A stretch of 29,364 bases of DNA from Silene noctiflora (GCA_009801015.1 VHZZ01003988.1:7703-37066); one strand, 5' to 3'. Positions 11,867 through 23,090 are shown, counted from the stretch's first letter. The notes: generated by a model not told the origin, from the sequence alone. A program made the numbers and translations.

Positions 11867-11902
11867 ATGGGCATCTTCTTCTTCAATTCCTTTTACTTTT
11901 AG
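11867..11902 (+). CDS. Upstream ORF of 11 codons in the CID leader
   Basis: ATG at 11867 in a strong context (A at -3, G at +4) opens a short frame, MGIFFFNSFYF, ended by TAG at 11900-11902. I see no other ATG between it and the main start at 12179. If the inferred TATA box is right, this is the first ATG on the mRNA, and the main ORF would depend on reinitiation or leaky scanning. The peptide is hydrophobic and aromatic-rich, with no family recognised. Confidence 0.45.
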   Translation: MGIFFFNSFYF

Positions 11903-12178
11903 TGTATTTTGTATAGCATATAGTTTTAATTTTAATTTCAATTTTATTTTTTGTATAAATAATAAATCTTAGAATAAAACACTTAAATCATCAAAAAATC
12001 AAAAAAAAGAGAAAAAGATTCCAACTTTTTTCTTACCCTTTTTTTATTTCCTCTATATCTTACATAATTTCATCTTTTTTTCTTTAAATTTTGTTAAATT
12101 TGCTTTCTTTTTCAATTTTTCTGGGTTTAATTTCAATTCTTTTTCTGGGTTTTTTTACTGTTTTTTTCTGTGATCTTC

Positions 12179-15100
12179 ATGGCTGCTGTTGCACAGAATT
12201 TTGTTGTGAATTCTTCTGATGAAAATCAACAAATTAACAATCATTTGAACAATAATAATAATAAGAACAACAACTCTTGTGAAGAGAGTGATAGTAATAA
12301 TGGTAATAATACTAATAAGAGTTGTTCGTCTTCGGAATCGAAATCGGAATTTCAGAAAAATATTAATGAATTAGCTGACCTTTTATCAAAGTTGAATCCT
12401 TGGGCTAAGGAATTTATCCCTAAATCTTATGGTCTTAAGAATAATAATTTTAATGATCAAGGGTTTCCTATTAATAATAATAATTTTTATTCCAATCCTC
12501 TTAAGAATTCTGCTAATGACAATTTTCCCAATGATCGCAGGGTATTGATTCTTCTTCTTTTGTCTTTTTTTTTTTTTTTTTTTTTTTACGTGTTATTCCA
12601 GTGTTACTCTTATACTTTTTTTTTGTATTACCACTTGTTATTCCACTGTTACTCTTATGTTCTCAAGGTTTTCTAATTTTCTCATTATGTCACCTTTTGT
12701 GTTTGATTCTTTGTTTTTATCTCGTAATTTGCGGTAGTCATTGAGGCATTGGGGTAATGTTGTTGTCATATTTGATTTTTTGTTTTATTTCATAATTGAG
12801 ACACTGGTGTAATGTTTTGGTGGTTGTTGTAGTATTTGATTCTTTGTTTTTATGGGTTTATTGCTGAATTGTTAGGTGGGGACATGTGGGCTATGAATTC
12901 TCGTGTAAAACGGTCTTATCTAATGCAGCATGTTTGTAAAAATGGATTTATTTTGTAACTAATTTTTCAGTTGTTTGAGGCATGGTATTTGTATAAATGG
13001 ATCGGTTTTATACAATGTTTGTGTAAAACCACCTTACGTGAGAGTAACTCGTAGTGGGTTTGGATTGATGGGTTGTTTTCTTGTGTAAAGGTTGCAACTT
13101 TATGTGATGAACTGCTGAAATGTTGATGTAGGTTGCTTTCGTTGTTAATCTGTTGGTATGTTTTGTGAATTTGCGATGGTTGAGTACTTGAGTTGTTCTT
13201 GTGTTGGTTTTGTGAATTTATTATTCGCTCTGATTATTTGGAGTTACTCCCCATTTTTCAAAATTTTGTGCCGGGGATGTGAACAAATGGGGCAATTCCA
13301 AAGAACCAGAAGAAGTAATGTATTTATTTTTTGGTATATTTTGCGTATTTGGAATTTGGATTGTCAAGTTTGTTGCTTTTTTTGTGTTGTAGTAATGAAA
13401 TTGATGTGGGTTTTGTTCTTGTCCTTGTTTGTCTTTCTATGACTTGAATTTTGGTGGATTTTGCAGCATTTAATGTCACAAATACTTTACACTAGCTTAA
13501 TGTAAACCATTTTACTTGTAAATGTTTTCATTAGGGGTTACTCTTAATATATGTCTAGACTCTAGATCAGTGTGGTGAGCGAATGCCACGACATGACCCA
13601 GAAATGGTGAATCATGAAACATTTATTGTGTCAATACTTCATGCTTAATTTTAATTTTAGGTTTTTGTAGAAGACTTTCAGCTTCTAGGTGCTTGATAAT
13701 GGCTTTTACAGTGTTTCGAAGTTGTGGTCGTGGTTATTTTGTTGATAATTTGGGGGCTCTCTTGTTCTCCTTTGGTCAATTTTTCAAAGAATTTGGTGCG
13801 CCAACATCTATGTTTTGGGCGAGTTTCAGCCTCAGAAATTCTACCTTGTGTCAAATTGTATGTGTTTATATCTGAGCTAAAAATAGCACGTTTAGGCACA
13901 ATGAAGTGAAAGCCTAGACCCTTCTAGCGGGACTAGAGAGACACATCACTATCCATTTTTCATATTTTGTCTTCTAGTTTCCTTTATTGGCCCCTTCCGT
14001 TTGCCCCAGTAGCCATAACTTCTACTTCTTTACATGCAAGCCCTCTCTAAATTCTCTTTTTGCCTTTCTGTGCCTTTAAAAACTAAGGTTTATATCGGAT
14101 GTGTTGAGGTTAGAACGCTTGTGTTGCAGTTGTTTGACAGCATTTATTAGTCGCTTAAACTATATGACGTGCTGTCTGAATCTAAGAATATGTTTCAAGT
14201 GAATTTGTTACTCTTATCCGTGATGTAGTTGGTGCTGGTAAAAATAATTCTATGACAATTCTCAGATGCTCTCATGCCAGTATTACTAAATGCCGTGTTT
14301 CAATTTATGTCATACTTAGCAGCCAGTTGAGCACTTGATTTTATAATGTTTTATTAAGTGGCCACTGACAAATACTACAGTCCTTGAGCCAGTTCTGTGC
14401 AATAGACCGGTAGCTTTTGATTATTATGTGGAGCCCTGAGCTCATTGTTTTTCTTAGTGAGATTCATTCTCTTCATTATCTGCTTTCATTTAGGTTTTCA
14501 TAAAATATTATGCTCTAGTTCTCTAAATCTTTTGGTGGATTATTCCAGAGGAGGAATGGCTTCCCCCAGGGAAGGAGAAGGGTGAACGGCAGGTCTTTCA
14601 GGGCACAGCGAGAAGAAAGCGTTAGGCGCACAGTATATGTTTCTGACATAGACCAGCATGTACGTCATTTTATAGAAGTCACAGTTGCAGATTTGGTTTT
14701 AATTTTGTGCAGTTTAAGTTTACTTGGGAAAAAAATTAACAGTCTCTGGAAAATAGGTTACTGAAGAGAGGCTTGCTGCTTTGTTTAGTAGCTGTGGGCA
14801 GGTCAGTTTTTTCCTTGCTGAGTTTTAGCTATTTTTACGTCATTTGCTGGCTATGTTTCTTTCTCATTCGCTGTTTTCATGTCAGTCTCGTCTATTGTAC
14901 TTGTAATCCCTTTGTCCCGTCTTATTTTTACGTATCCCATTTTAGTCTGTCCGAGCCAAAAGTTTACGTTGGTAAAGAAGAAAACTGGAACTCTCTAGCC
15001 CCTCTTGCATGTACTTACATAGAAATCGTTCCAAAAGCAAGCGTAAACTATGTGCCAGGACAGAGGTAATAGAAACTATGCCAAATTACAGTGTGGTATT

Positions 15101-18100
15101 AGGAGGGGGTGCAAGGCTCATCCGGATTGCATGTTAAATGAAAGAATCCTAGTACTAGAGTTTTAGCTTTTATAAGGTTATCAGTTACTCACCTACACGG
15201 GAATTGGGTTAACTTGCGAATTGTGGGCTATGTTGCTTAGACTCCTTTAGAAGTATCCGACGGGTGCGTGTCCAAGTGTCGTATTCAAGCCATTTTTATG
15301 GAAAATATGCATATTGGCTTCAAATGAGGTGTCAGAGTGTCATACTCTTGTCGGAGTGCTGAGTGTCGGACACGGGTACGTGGGAGAATTAGAAGAGTTG
15401 GAGTAACATAGATTTGTAGGCTGCTAGCTTCAATTTTCAAATCCTCTTCTACAATGTTTCAACCCAATTGAGAGACAAGGACAGTTGGGTAATTATAACT
15501 TTTAGGATGAATTACAAAGACAACTGAGAGCCAACTTCATGATAAATCCTCTCATGATCAATGTAAAAAGCTTAGGCATTTTCTCATTAACAAATGACAA
15601 GTGTGAAGACCTCGAAAGCTTAGGGGTTGCATTTGGCTGTAACCTATAGTTGTTTTGTTATATTGTTTATAGTTATGTGTAATGTGTCGTACTGTCATTT
15701 GTAATTCTTTTACTAGAAGGTGATTCAAAAATGCAGCTTGGAGAAGTTTTATGTTAATTTAGACTGTTGGAAAGTTGGAAGGGCTTAGACTAACCATCTC
15801 GGGGAGAGCTGGCAGAGGCATTAACTATGATTGTATTTTCTCGAAGCCATGGCATTCGACATGATTGCTTAGCTGTGTTCTTTTTTTTTATATATATAAG
15901 TACGAGCTGAGTATTCCTCTTTATTTTTAACCCGAAGTTGTTAGAGATTACAAAACCAGAAAATCATTTCATACTGATATGGTTCTGGTATAAATCTTGC
16001 ATTAAAGCAGGGTAACGTACAACGGTACGGATTTATGTGCAGTAAATTTAGTGTGCTTGATCGACGGATAGATTGCATGATTGTAGCATGTCTTATTTGG
16101 TAACTATGTATCAATTATCTCGTAGTAAAAATGGTGATTTTTATGGTGGTGGCTGATCAATCTTACTATCTTTTTATGGTAAAATATATTAAATCATTTT
16201 TGAATTTTGTGGTTGCTAGGTTGTTGACTGCCGAATTTGTGGTGATCCTCATTCGGTTCTTCGTTTTGCTTTTGTAGAATTTGCTGATGTGTGTAAGTTG
16301 CGAAGTTCAACTCTCGTATGAAATCCATTTGATGCCTTTGTTTTTTTCCTTTCCTTTTCATTCCCGTAACTTGAGTAATCTGTATACAGATGGTGCTAGA
16401 GCTGCTTTAAGCCTTGGTGGGACTATGCTGGGATACTATCCCGTTAAGGTGTTGCCTTCCAAAACTGCTATACTTCCTGTGAACCCCACATTTCTTCCCA
16501 GGGTAACGATATATCTACATTTGTATCTGCATGTAGTGTTTCTGGCATTCAGTCTTGTTCTATACCCGTGTTTATTCTTCTGCTAAAGCTTTTAATGCAC
16601 AACAGTCTGAGGACGAGCGGGAAATGTGCGCGAGAACTGTTTACTGTACAAATATTGATAAAAAGGTATATGATTGCCTACTTGAATGAAATTACATACT
16701 CTGAATCTTCTCATAAAGATCGTTAGTTAGTAATCCTAACTAAAAACTTCTTACAGGTTTCTCAGTCCGATGTGAAGAATTTCTTTGAAAGTTCCTGTGG
16801 TGAGGTATGGACTTTCTGAAAGCAAAGCTTCTTGTTTGGCACTCCCTCAACTTGTGCTTACGTTAACCCCCTTAACCCGTTTTTTTTTTCTTCTTTTTTC
16901 TTTTTTTCAGGTTTCTCGTCTGAGGATTCTGGGGGACAATGTCCATTCTACTCGTATTGCCTTTGTTGAATTTATAATGGTGAGTGTCTTATCTATGTAT
17001 TATTGAACTCCCGTTTGTTTTGGCTCTGAAGTGCTGCTGATTTGAATAAGACAATAATGCTTTCTACCTGAAGTTTTGAGTTAATTAGTTGTAAATTATT
17101 TGATTCTTTATCACATTTTTTTTTTAATAAAACAATTATGACGGTCTCTTCCTTGTGTTTGAATATCAACAAATTATATAAATCCTGAGTTTAAAGGAAG
17201 TGTTTTTTTGATGTGAAAGTTTGAGCTTGACACTAAGATGCCTGAATTTACTACGGAGTATGATAGTAGCAAATCATTTCTATAGTACATGTAATCGCGT
17301 TTCCTGGTTGAAAATATTTGCACATCTTTGATTTTTTATACAAGACTATTGGGTTGGGATGTTTTTCATGTTGGACGGTTGATCTTCTAATGAGATAATC
17401 TAGAAAAAATTAGGACGTGCACCTATTGCACTAATAAAGGATAAGAATCATTCCAGGTGATATGACCACGTAAACAAGACTGAGACTATGTGATTTGCCT
17501 GTTAGGAAGTATGTAGTACGGAACATGATAGTAGGGTGCGTCAGTTTGTTGGCGTACTCCATGCCTAACAGATTCGACGTGAGATACTGTCAGAACCTGG
17601 AGGAGATATAAGACCCTCCAATATGAGGATGAAGGAAAGTGGAGAGGGGGTGAAGAAGTAATGTGGTATAAGATGATGGACGAGGGAAGAGAAAAGGCGA
17701 GTCAAGCGACTTTAAAGGAAACAATATTAGAGTTGTCATATCCATATTCAAAGAACAAAAAAAAGCTCCTTATTTGATAGCTTGAATCTTGATGAATTTG
17801 TTTCCAACTTCGGAAAATAGTCGGAACTTTTAAATCTCAATTGAGCATTCATACCAAATTTGGGTCACTATTCAATTGCCGTGAAAATTGAGGAGACGAA
17901 AAATTTCAAGCAACTTAAATTTCTATGTTTGAGTTTGCATGATATTGATATATTGATGTTTCAGGAGAGATAAAGTTCCATTGCATATCGTTGGCAATTC
18001 TCGCTTCTGAACCATTTGTTTTTGTTCTTGTCGTTGGGCAGGCTGAAAGTGCTATTATGGCTCTGAACTGTAGTGGAATAATATTGGGAACCCTACCCAT

Positions 18101-18405
18101 AAGGTACTGTTTTTCCCCATACTCCGATATTTCTTATTACACTCGCATTGAGATATATTGAATTATCGAGTTAGTTTCTCGAGAGACGATCTCACTCATC
18201 GAAAGTGTACAACTGACCTATTTTTACCCATCAAGTAAACCAGTGGAAAATTGTAACAGGCTTGCGAAAATGTGAGACTGCCTCCTCATTTAAGTAATTG
18301 TGATTTATTATTAGTGCCGGTAACTTACAACCTTTTAAATTTTACAGGGTGAGTCCTTCGAAGACACCAGTGAGGCCCAGGCTCGTTCGTCAGGATTCGA
18401 ACTAA
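12179..18405 (+). CDS. Polyadenylate-binding protein-interacting RNA-binding protein (CID8-13 family: PAM2 + two RRMs)
   Basis: Ten exons join in frame to 333 aa: 12179-12541, 14549-14659, 14757-14801, 16220-16292, 16390-16502, 16606-16665, 16757-16804, 16911-16979, 18042-18103, 18348-18405. An Asn-rich, disordered N-terminus (about 16-47) precedes a PAM2 motif, KLNPWAKEFIP (71-81), which in this family binds the MLLE domain of poly(A)-binding protein. A basic stretch (122-132, RR and RRR clusters) may be a nuclear signal. RRM1 spans about 149-223 with RNP2 VYVSDI and RNP1 LRFAFVEF; RRM2 spans about 246-320 with RNP2 VYCTNI and RNP1 TRIAFVEF. The C-terminus ends SPSKTPVRPR plus seven residues. 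Domain order and length match plant CID8-CID13; I cannot assign which paralogue. The RNA targets and roles of the family are poorly known; a link to mRNA translation or stability is inferred from PABP binding. Start: first ATG in the frame. Intron 1 is 2 kb and intron 3 is 1.4 kb. Confidence 0.92.
12240..12310 (+). repeat. AAT/AAC-rich trinucleotide tract coding poly-Asn
   Basis: An impure AAT/AAC run in CID exon 1 encodes Asn runs at residues 24-28 and 30-32 and scattered Asn to about 46. Such tracts are length-variable in plants and lie in the disordered N-terminus outside the PAM2 and RRM domains. Confidence 0.65.
12899..13043. mobile_element. Small TIR element (CGTGTAAAACGGTC type) in CID intron 1
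   Basis: The left end TCTCGTGTAAAACGGTCTTA pairs with the reverse complement of the right end, TCTCACGTAAGGTGGTTTTA. They agree at 14 of 20 positions, and every mismatch is a transition, as expected for methylated, ageing transposon DNA. The total is about 145 bases with no coding capacity. The superfamily is not clear; no certain target duplication was seen. Confidence 0.55.
15228..15411. mobile_element. Mutator-type MITE in CID intron 3
   Basis: The ends CTATGTTGCTTAGACTC and (reverse complement of the right end) CTATGTTACTCCAACTC form TIRs. The interior carries repeated GTGTC / CCGACACG-like words (for example TCGGACACGGG). The bases outside are AATTGTGGG and ATTTGTAGG, a 7-of-9 match that could be a decayed 9-base target duplication, the Mutator hallmark. 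It is GC-richer than the surrounding intron. No ORF. Confidence 0.6.
17441..17720. other. Unassigned purine-rich, less AT-rich block in CID intron 8
   Basis: The block stands out from its AT-rich intron by a higher G content and long GA-rich runs (GTGGAGAGGGGGTGAAGAAG). Short open stretches are broken by stops in all frames I checked. It could be a relic of inserted or captured DNA; I do not recognise it. Confidence 0.3.
18184..18292. mobile_element. Possible decayed MITE (GAGACGATCTCAC type) in CID intron 9
   Basis: GAGACGATCTCACTC near the left and GTGAGACTGCCTCCTC near the right are roughly inverted copies (about 10 of 15). This is the same kind of GACGGTCTC-like word seen elsewhere in the window (near 18600, 19800 and 27670). 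It fills a good part of a 244-base intron. Weak call. Confidence 0.35.
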
Positions 18406-19094
18406 GTTTAATCGCATCCAAATCCACTTTTAGTGAATGGAAACAGTGTAGTTAATGCACTTGAGTAAAGACTTTGTCGCAGGGATGATGAGAACTTTGA
18501 ACTCCCTCCGATGTCTTTTCTTTTCCCAGTTTAGTTATCCCGTCACGCGGTAGAACATTTCATACTATGTTTTTGCTTTGACATGAGTTTAAAGGACGGT
18601 CTCGTCCGACATGTTTTACGGTTTATTTAAAGCTCTTTTTCTTGGAGGTAATTGTGATTTATGTTTGTTCTTGGTAAGATTATCAAGAATAAGAATTGCC
18701 TTCTGAACGCCTTTCAAAAATCATTAGGTCAAGGCTATCAAGGTTTCGAGTTATGTTTTCGATTTGGTACTTTTAAGTTTAAGTTCACTATGCCCTTTTC
18801 TGATGGAGAGATGTCAAAGGAACGAGAGTGTAGGTAAAGGGAGGGTATTTTTGCAAAATTTTAGAACTACGACATTCTCGGGTTGGGTTCAGGTTGGATA
18901 TGAGTCGGGTTGGTTTCGGGTCATAATGATTATTTAAGACATACTAGCGCATAAACTTGACATCACTTGACGATTAATGTCAAATGGGGACAATAGAATT
19001 GGTATCGACAAGAGAGGTAATAATTTACCTCGAATGAAACAAAAGAAAAGCGTATATATAGATGAGTTCATTGCTGTGAATTGTTCATACAATT
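18406..19094. other. Convergent 3' region between CID (+) and NAC (-)
   Basis: This holds the 3' UTRs of two genes that point at each other. A GACGGTCTCGTCCGAC word near 18595 is part of a common repeat family here. A GGGTT/CGGGT-rich run lies at 18880-18925. No protein-coding frame is convincing; the open frame starting at 18977 on + runs into the antisense of the NAC exon and is a shadow. Confidence 0.5.
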
Positions 19095-22000
19095 TTACTT
19101 GGAAAATTTCAAAAAATCCGATTGATCGGAACCTAGGTAGTGAAACGGGAACTTATTTTGGTTCAGACCGTTGCTTGAGCTTGTCCCACCGATATCAACC
19201 TTGTAATGTGATGCTTCCTGATGGTGTTGCTCCAAGCTCTGATAATTGGCAAGAAGCTTTTCCAAGAAACCCGACTCCGGCCCATTAATTAGTCGGTTTT
19301 GACCTCCAGGTGGCAATTGTGGAGCGTTCAGTACTCCGACCCCACCACCACCACCGCCTCCAATTGTCGTTAGACTCAGCAAGTTGTCCATGGTGCCAAG
19401 GAGACTGGTACCGGCGGCTGTAACCGTGTCCGGGCTAGACAATTGTGGAAGATGCATAGTGCCATCAAAAGTGTAGGTATTGTAACTAGGAGGGAGTAAT
19501 AATGGTTGTGTGTAGTTATTAGCTAGCTCAAGGCTTTGGTTCGGTTTCATCATGTGGCCGGAGGAGCCGTAGTTTGAGTTCGAGTTGTCGTAGTCGTCTT
19601 CTTGGTGTTGTATGTCGGCTTGTGTACCGCCTCTTCCGTGGTTCTTCTTCTTGAATACCCGACACACTACCCACCCGTCCTCCTGCTGAACAATTTAAAA
19701 CATTCAACTTATAAGGAATATAATATTACTCTAATAATTGAATTCAACCGTCTTATAATAACTTATTTGGAAACCAATATGTAATGTTCAGTATTATAGT
19801 AAGACCGTCTCATAATAACAACCGATGTGCAACTAATAAACTTATTAATGCAAAAGAAATCATAGTGGTCCAATGTCTAGAAATTTAAAGAATTTATTTG
19901 CCTAAACTTACGCAATCACGTTGACAACTTTGATGTTTGCTTTAGTTTGTTTAGTAAGGCCTCGTTTGGTTGTCATACGAGAATTAATTTCCCATGATTT
20001 TACAAAACACGTGAATTGCCCAAAACTTGTTTGGTTGGCATCCGGGAGTTGGATTCATGCAGGAGTTTCCAACTACCTAGGGAAGACTAGGTAATTAAAC
20101 TCCTCCATAATGGAGGAATTGAAAACTCCTAGGAAAATACAATTCACGTGATTTTGGGCAAACAAACAACCTCCATTTTTCCAATTCACCCACTTTTAAT
20201 GGGGCAACCAAACGACACCTAAATCTCCTGTCCTTGACCGTTTTTTCGTGTTTTTTGGCAAAATGTGACCATTTTACGGTAAATAGTAACCACCATGAAA
20301 AAAATGTACATTTTCTAGTCATAAAAAGTAAAAAAGCGGTTACTATTTACTCAAAAATGGTCATTTTTAATCAAAAAATAGTCACATTTGTTTTGTCGCA
20401 CGCGGTTGTATAGTAAAATTTGTGTAATTAGTTAATTTGGACGTACGTTAATATTGAAATTATGATATAATCCTTTGGTAATCGCAACAAGATCTAAAAA
20501 GCACGACTTTTGTGATTAATAAAACAAACAAATTTACTAAAATCTATGTACATGTATTTCAGTTCTTCATGTTAATTAACAAACGTTAATGGCCTATGAA
20601 TGTTATGAAATGATTAGTTATCACAAATTTCCGTAACTGCCTAAGACGGTTCTATTATGTAAAAAAATCATTTTTTTTTTTAATAAATGTTGTGAAATGC
20701 CCTATGAATGTTGTGAAATGATTAGTTATCATAGTAACTATTGCTTGAGACAGTCCAGAATTCACAGGTGTACCTGAAATTGGGAATTGTCGTCCTCAAG
20801 ACGATACTCATGCATAATCCAATCAGTCTTCTGGCCGTGAGGAGCACGGCCAGTGTAGAAGACTAAGGTTTTGCGCATGCCAATTCGCTTGGCATTGCCA
20901 TGGAAGATAGCCTTGTCTCGGCCAGTCGCCTTCCAAAATCCGGCGTGGGTGGCTCGATTGGTACGGGTGCCGGTCGGATACTTCTTGTCCTTGTGACTGA
21001 ACAAATACCAATCATTCTGAGGTCCTGATCCTATCCTGCATCTCTCTACATAAATAAGGGCATTTTAGTTAATTAACTATCATAGGAGTAAAGATTTATG
21101 AAAATGAAAAATTACAACAAATGGTAAAATAATGATATTATTATAATATCAGTGAGTATGGTGGTACTGAACTCGTATAACTCGATGATATAATTTACGT
21201 TTCTTTCTTAAGAAATTCATTTTATTTTTCATCATTTCCATAGTGTAATCTCATTTTTGTCCTGATTTTTTTTTTACTAATATCACATATATACGATTTA
21301 TTTTCTTGAACAGATCGATATGTGTATTCTAAACGTATTGTTATATATATCTACTCGACTACTCCTTAAACCGTATTATATTTTTACTCCGTATTTTATA
21401 ATTATATTTGTAAAACACCATATTAGTCCTTAATTACCGTGGCACCATTTGAATTATTATTATTAATATTATGGGATGGTGTACCCTAGATTTATATGCA
21501 TGTCATCATGCAAATACATTACGTGCGGCAATAAAATATAAACTTTATAATATCAGAATATAAATTGTATGGATTAAAGTCAATAAAATTTTAGACAAAA
21601 CGTCATTATTAGCGAAATACAGGAGGAATATCAGATATGTCTGATTATGTAGGAACAATGCATATACTATCTCCGTCTCATTTTGTCTTTATTATTTTTG
21701 TGAGGAATATATAATCAAAGGAAACTAATGATTGAGACGGAAAGAGTATATTCTAACTTAGAAATGTATCCTGAAATCCTGTTTTTTGTGTCATTCGGAG
21801 ACCTAAATTAAACCCCTTTAATATCTAACATAATCATAATACGATTCACGATTCGAATTCATGATGTGAAAAATTTCAGGAGGGATAAGTTAATAATATG
21901 AAACTTGTAAATCAGAATAAGTTTAATGAGCTTTAACAACATATATATAAATACGAGTAAAAGGCGATCCAATAACCAATATTTAGTCAAAAATATTTAG

Positions 22001-22652
22001 GTTTAGTAATTTTAAAGCAAGCAATATGCATGATAATTGATACGTACATCACATACATAGTACGTACTCCTATTAATTAACATGATTATTAATTTGATAC
22101 TTAAATTATTTTGGCTCGACTCGAATATAAATCATCTAGACAGGATATATCATTTAAATACGACAATACTTGATTTAGCTCGACTTATTTACACCCCACT
22201 CAATTTATAATGTATCGATCAAATGAAGTTTAGAATTAGCTTCGATATGTTGTACGCAGTCTTACACTTAACTATATAAAGTAGTGAAACTTGATTTAAA
22301 AGGGTTACTTCATGTATCTCAATCGTTTATTTACATTTGATTAATATACTATATATAGACAAATAATATGAGATCGAGGTGAATAAATGAACGGAACAGA
22401 AGGAGTACTATGAATTAACTATAGTTATGACCTTATGATAGTATTATGAAGAGTTGTAATAACTAGTGAAAATGTAAACAAACCTTTAAGATCCCATGGT
22501 TCAAGCTTGTTTAGGTCAACTTCCCTAATAACATCAAGATCAATAGCTTCATAAGAAACCTTCTTCTTCAAGTAATAGTATAGTAACTCTTCATCAGTTG
22601 GATGAAACCTAAACCCTGGTGGTACCGATAGCGGTCCGTTTTCCGGCATCAT
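19095..22652 (-). CDS. SMB: NAC-domain transcription factor, SOMBRERO-like
   Basis: Three exons on the minus strand, 22652-22484, 21045-20774 and 19685-19095, join in frame to 343 aa. The NAC DNA-binding domain covers about 10-162. Subdomain A is [15 protein letters not shown] includes [13 protein letters not shown] is [12 protein letters not shown] and [11 protein letters not shown] is [14 protein letters not shown] and [10 protein letters not shown], and E is [14 protein letters not shown]. The C-terminal activation region is Asn/Gln/His-rich with a run of Gly (from a CCACCACCACC tract). [20 protein letters not shown] and GSGPQN fit the SMB/BRN1/BRN2 clade, and I favour SMB. In Arabidopsis SMB drives root-cap maturation and programmed death of root-cap cells. 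Start: the first of two adjacent ATGs. Exon 3 has a tandem CAGCAG acceptor, so 342 aa is also possible. Introns of 1438 and 1088 bases carry MITEs. Confidence 0.9.
19958..20219. mobile_element. Tourist-like MITE (PIF/Harbinger type) in NAC intron 2
   Basis: The left end GGCCTCGTTTGGTTG and the reverse complement of the right end, GGTGTCGTTTGGTTG, form TIRs, and TAA stands on both sides (19955-19957 and 20220-20222). TAA duplication plus these ends are diagnostic for PIF/Harbinger MITEs. Subterminal inverted repeats carry CACGTG at 20008-20013 and 20145-20150. Length 262 bases, no ORF. A larger relative is at 24285-24670. Confidence 0.85.
20593..20731. repeat. Pair of 33-base direct repeats in NAC intron 2
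   Basis: CCTATGAATGTTATGAAATG (continuing to about 20625) is repeated at 20699-20731 with only two or so changes. The 73 bases between them contain an AAGACGGTTCTATT word and a poly-T. The second copy lies about 40 bases inside the intron from the exon 2 donor. It looks like a local duplication, perhaps caused by an insertion that came with the middle part. Confidence 0.6.
21667..21746. mobile_element. Stowaway-like MITE in NAC intron 1 (80 bases)
   Basis: The left end CTATCTCCGTCTCATTTTGT and the reverse complement of the right end, CTCTTTCCGTCTCAATCATT, form TIRs flanked by TA on both sides (21665-21666, 21747-21748). It is short even for Stowaway and has no coding sequence. Confidence 0.75.
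22308..22405. mobile_element. Stowaway-like MITE in NAC intron 1, near the exon 1 donor
   Basis: CTTCATGTATCTCAATCGTT on the left and CTCCTTCTGTTCCGTTCATT (reverse complement of the right end) share a Stowaway-type TIR pattern, continuing into TTTATT on both arms. TA flanks both ends (22306-22307, 22406-22407). It sits about 80 bases inside the intron from the NAC exon 1 splice donor. The arms have diverged, so the element is old. Confidence 0.55.
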
Positions 22653-22751
22653 TATTTCCCTCTTCTTCTCTATATATATTTAGCTCAAACAACTCCTAAA
22701 AACAACCTGAAATAATCAAACAAAATAACTTTGTCATAACTTGAATGACAT

Positions 22752-23090
22752 GATATATGTAGCTTGGTACCATGAACACTTAAATCAACTAGTAAATATT
22801 AGGTTATTCTAACTTAATCAGAGATCTCGAGAGACCTGAGAATGCAGTAGTGTTAAAACTCACGAGGGAGAGCATCTAAACCAGATGATATACACAAAAA
22901 AAAAATGATATATGTTACTTGCTGGTATTCGTAAGCACTTAAATCAACGGATAAAGAGTTGTTTTAGCTTAACCAAAAAGGACCCGAGTTAAAACTCATG
23001 AGAGAGGGCTTTACCGATTTAGTTGACCTATTCGACTCGAACTTGAACTAAACCAGATGTTATACACCGAAAAAATGAATTAAGTAGCTT
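22752..23090. repeat. Two-copy direct repeat of about 150 bases in the NAC UTR intron
   Basis: Copy A (about 22752-22910) and copy B (about 22911-23090) share in order GATATATGT, CACTTAAATCAAC, AGCTTAA/AACTTAA, GTTAAAACTCA, GAGAGGGC/GGGAGAGC, CTAAACCAGATG and ATACAC. Copy B holds extra sequence before CTAAACC. The copies have diverged, so the duplication is not recent. It may be a repeat-family insertion; no family is recognised. Confidence 0.6.

Noticed and set aside
13158..13442. Hydrophobic 94-codon ORF in CID intron 1
   Set aside because: T-rich intron DNA gives Phe/Leu/Val runs by composition; no start context, no conserved motif.
18977..19288. Plus-strand 103-codon ORF over the NAC 3' end
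   Set aside because: Its second half is antisense to the NAC C-terminal exon and the rest is non-conserved intergenic DNA.
20823..21011. Second minus-strand ORF at NAC exon 2
   Set aside because: It is an alternative frame of the exon that encodes NAC subdomains C and D.
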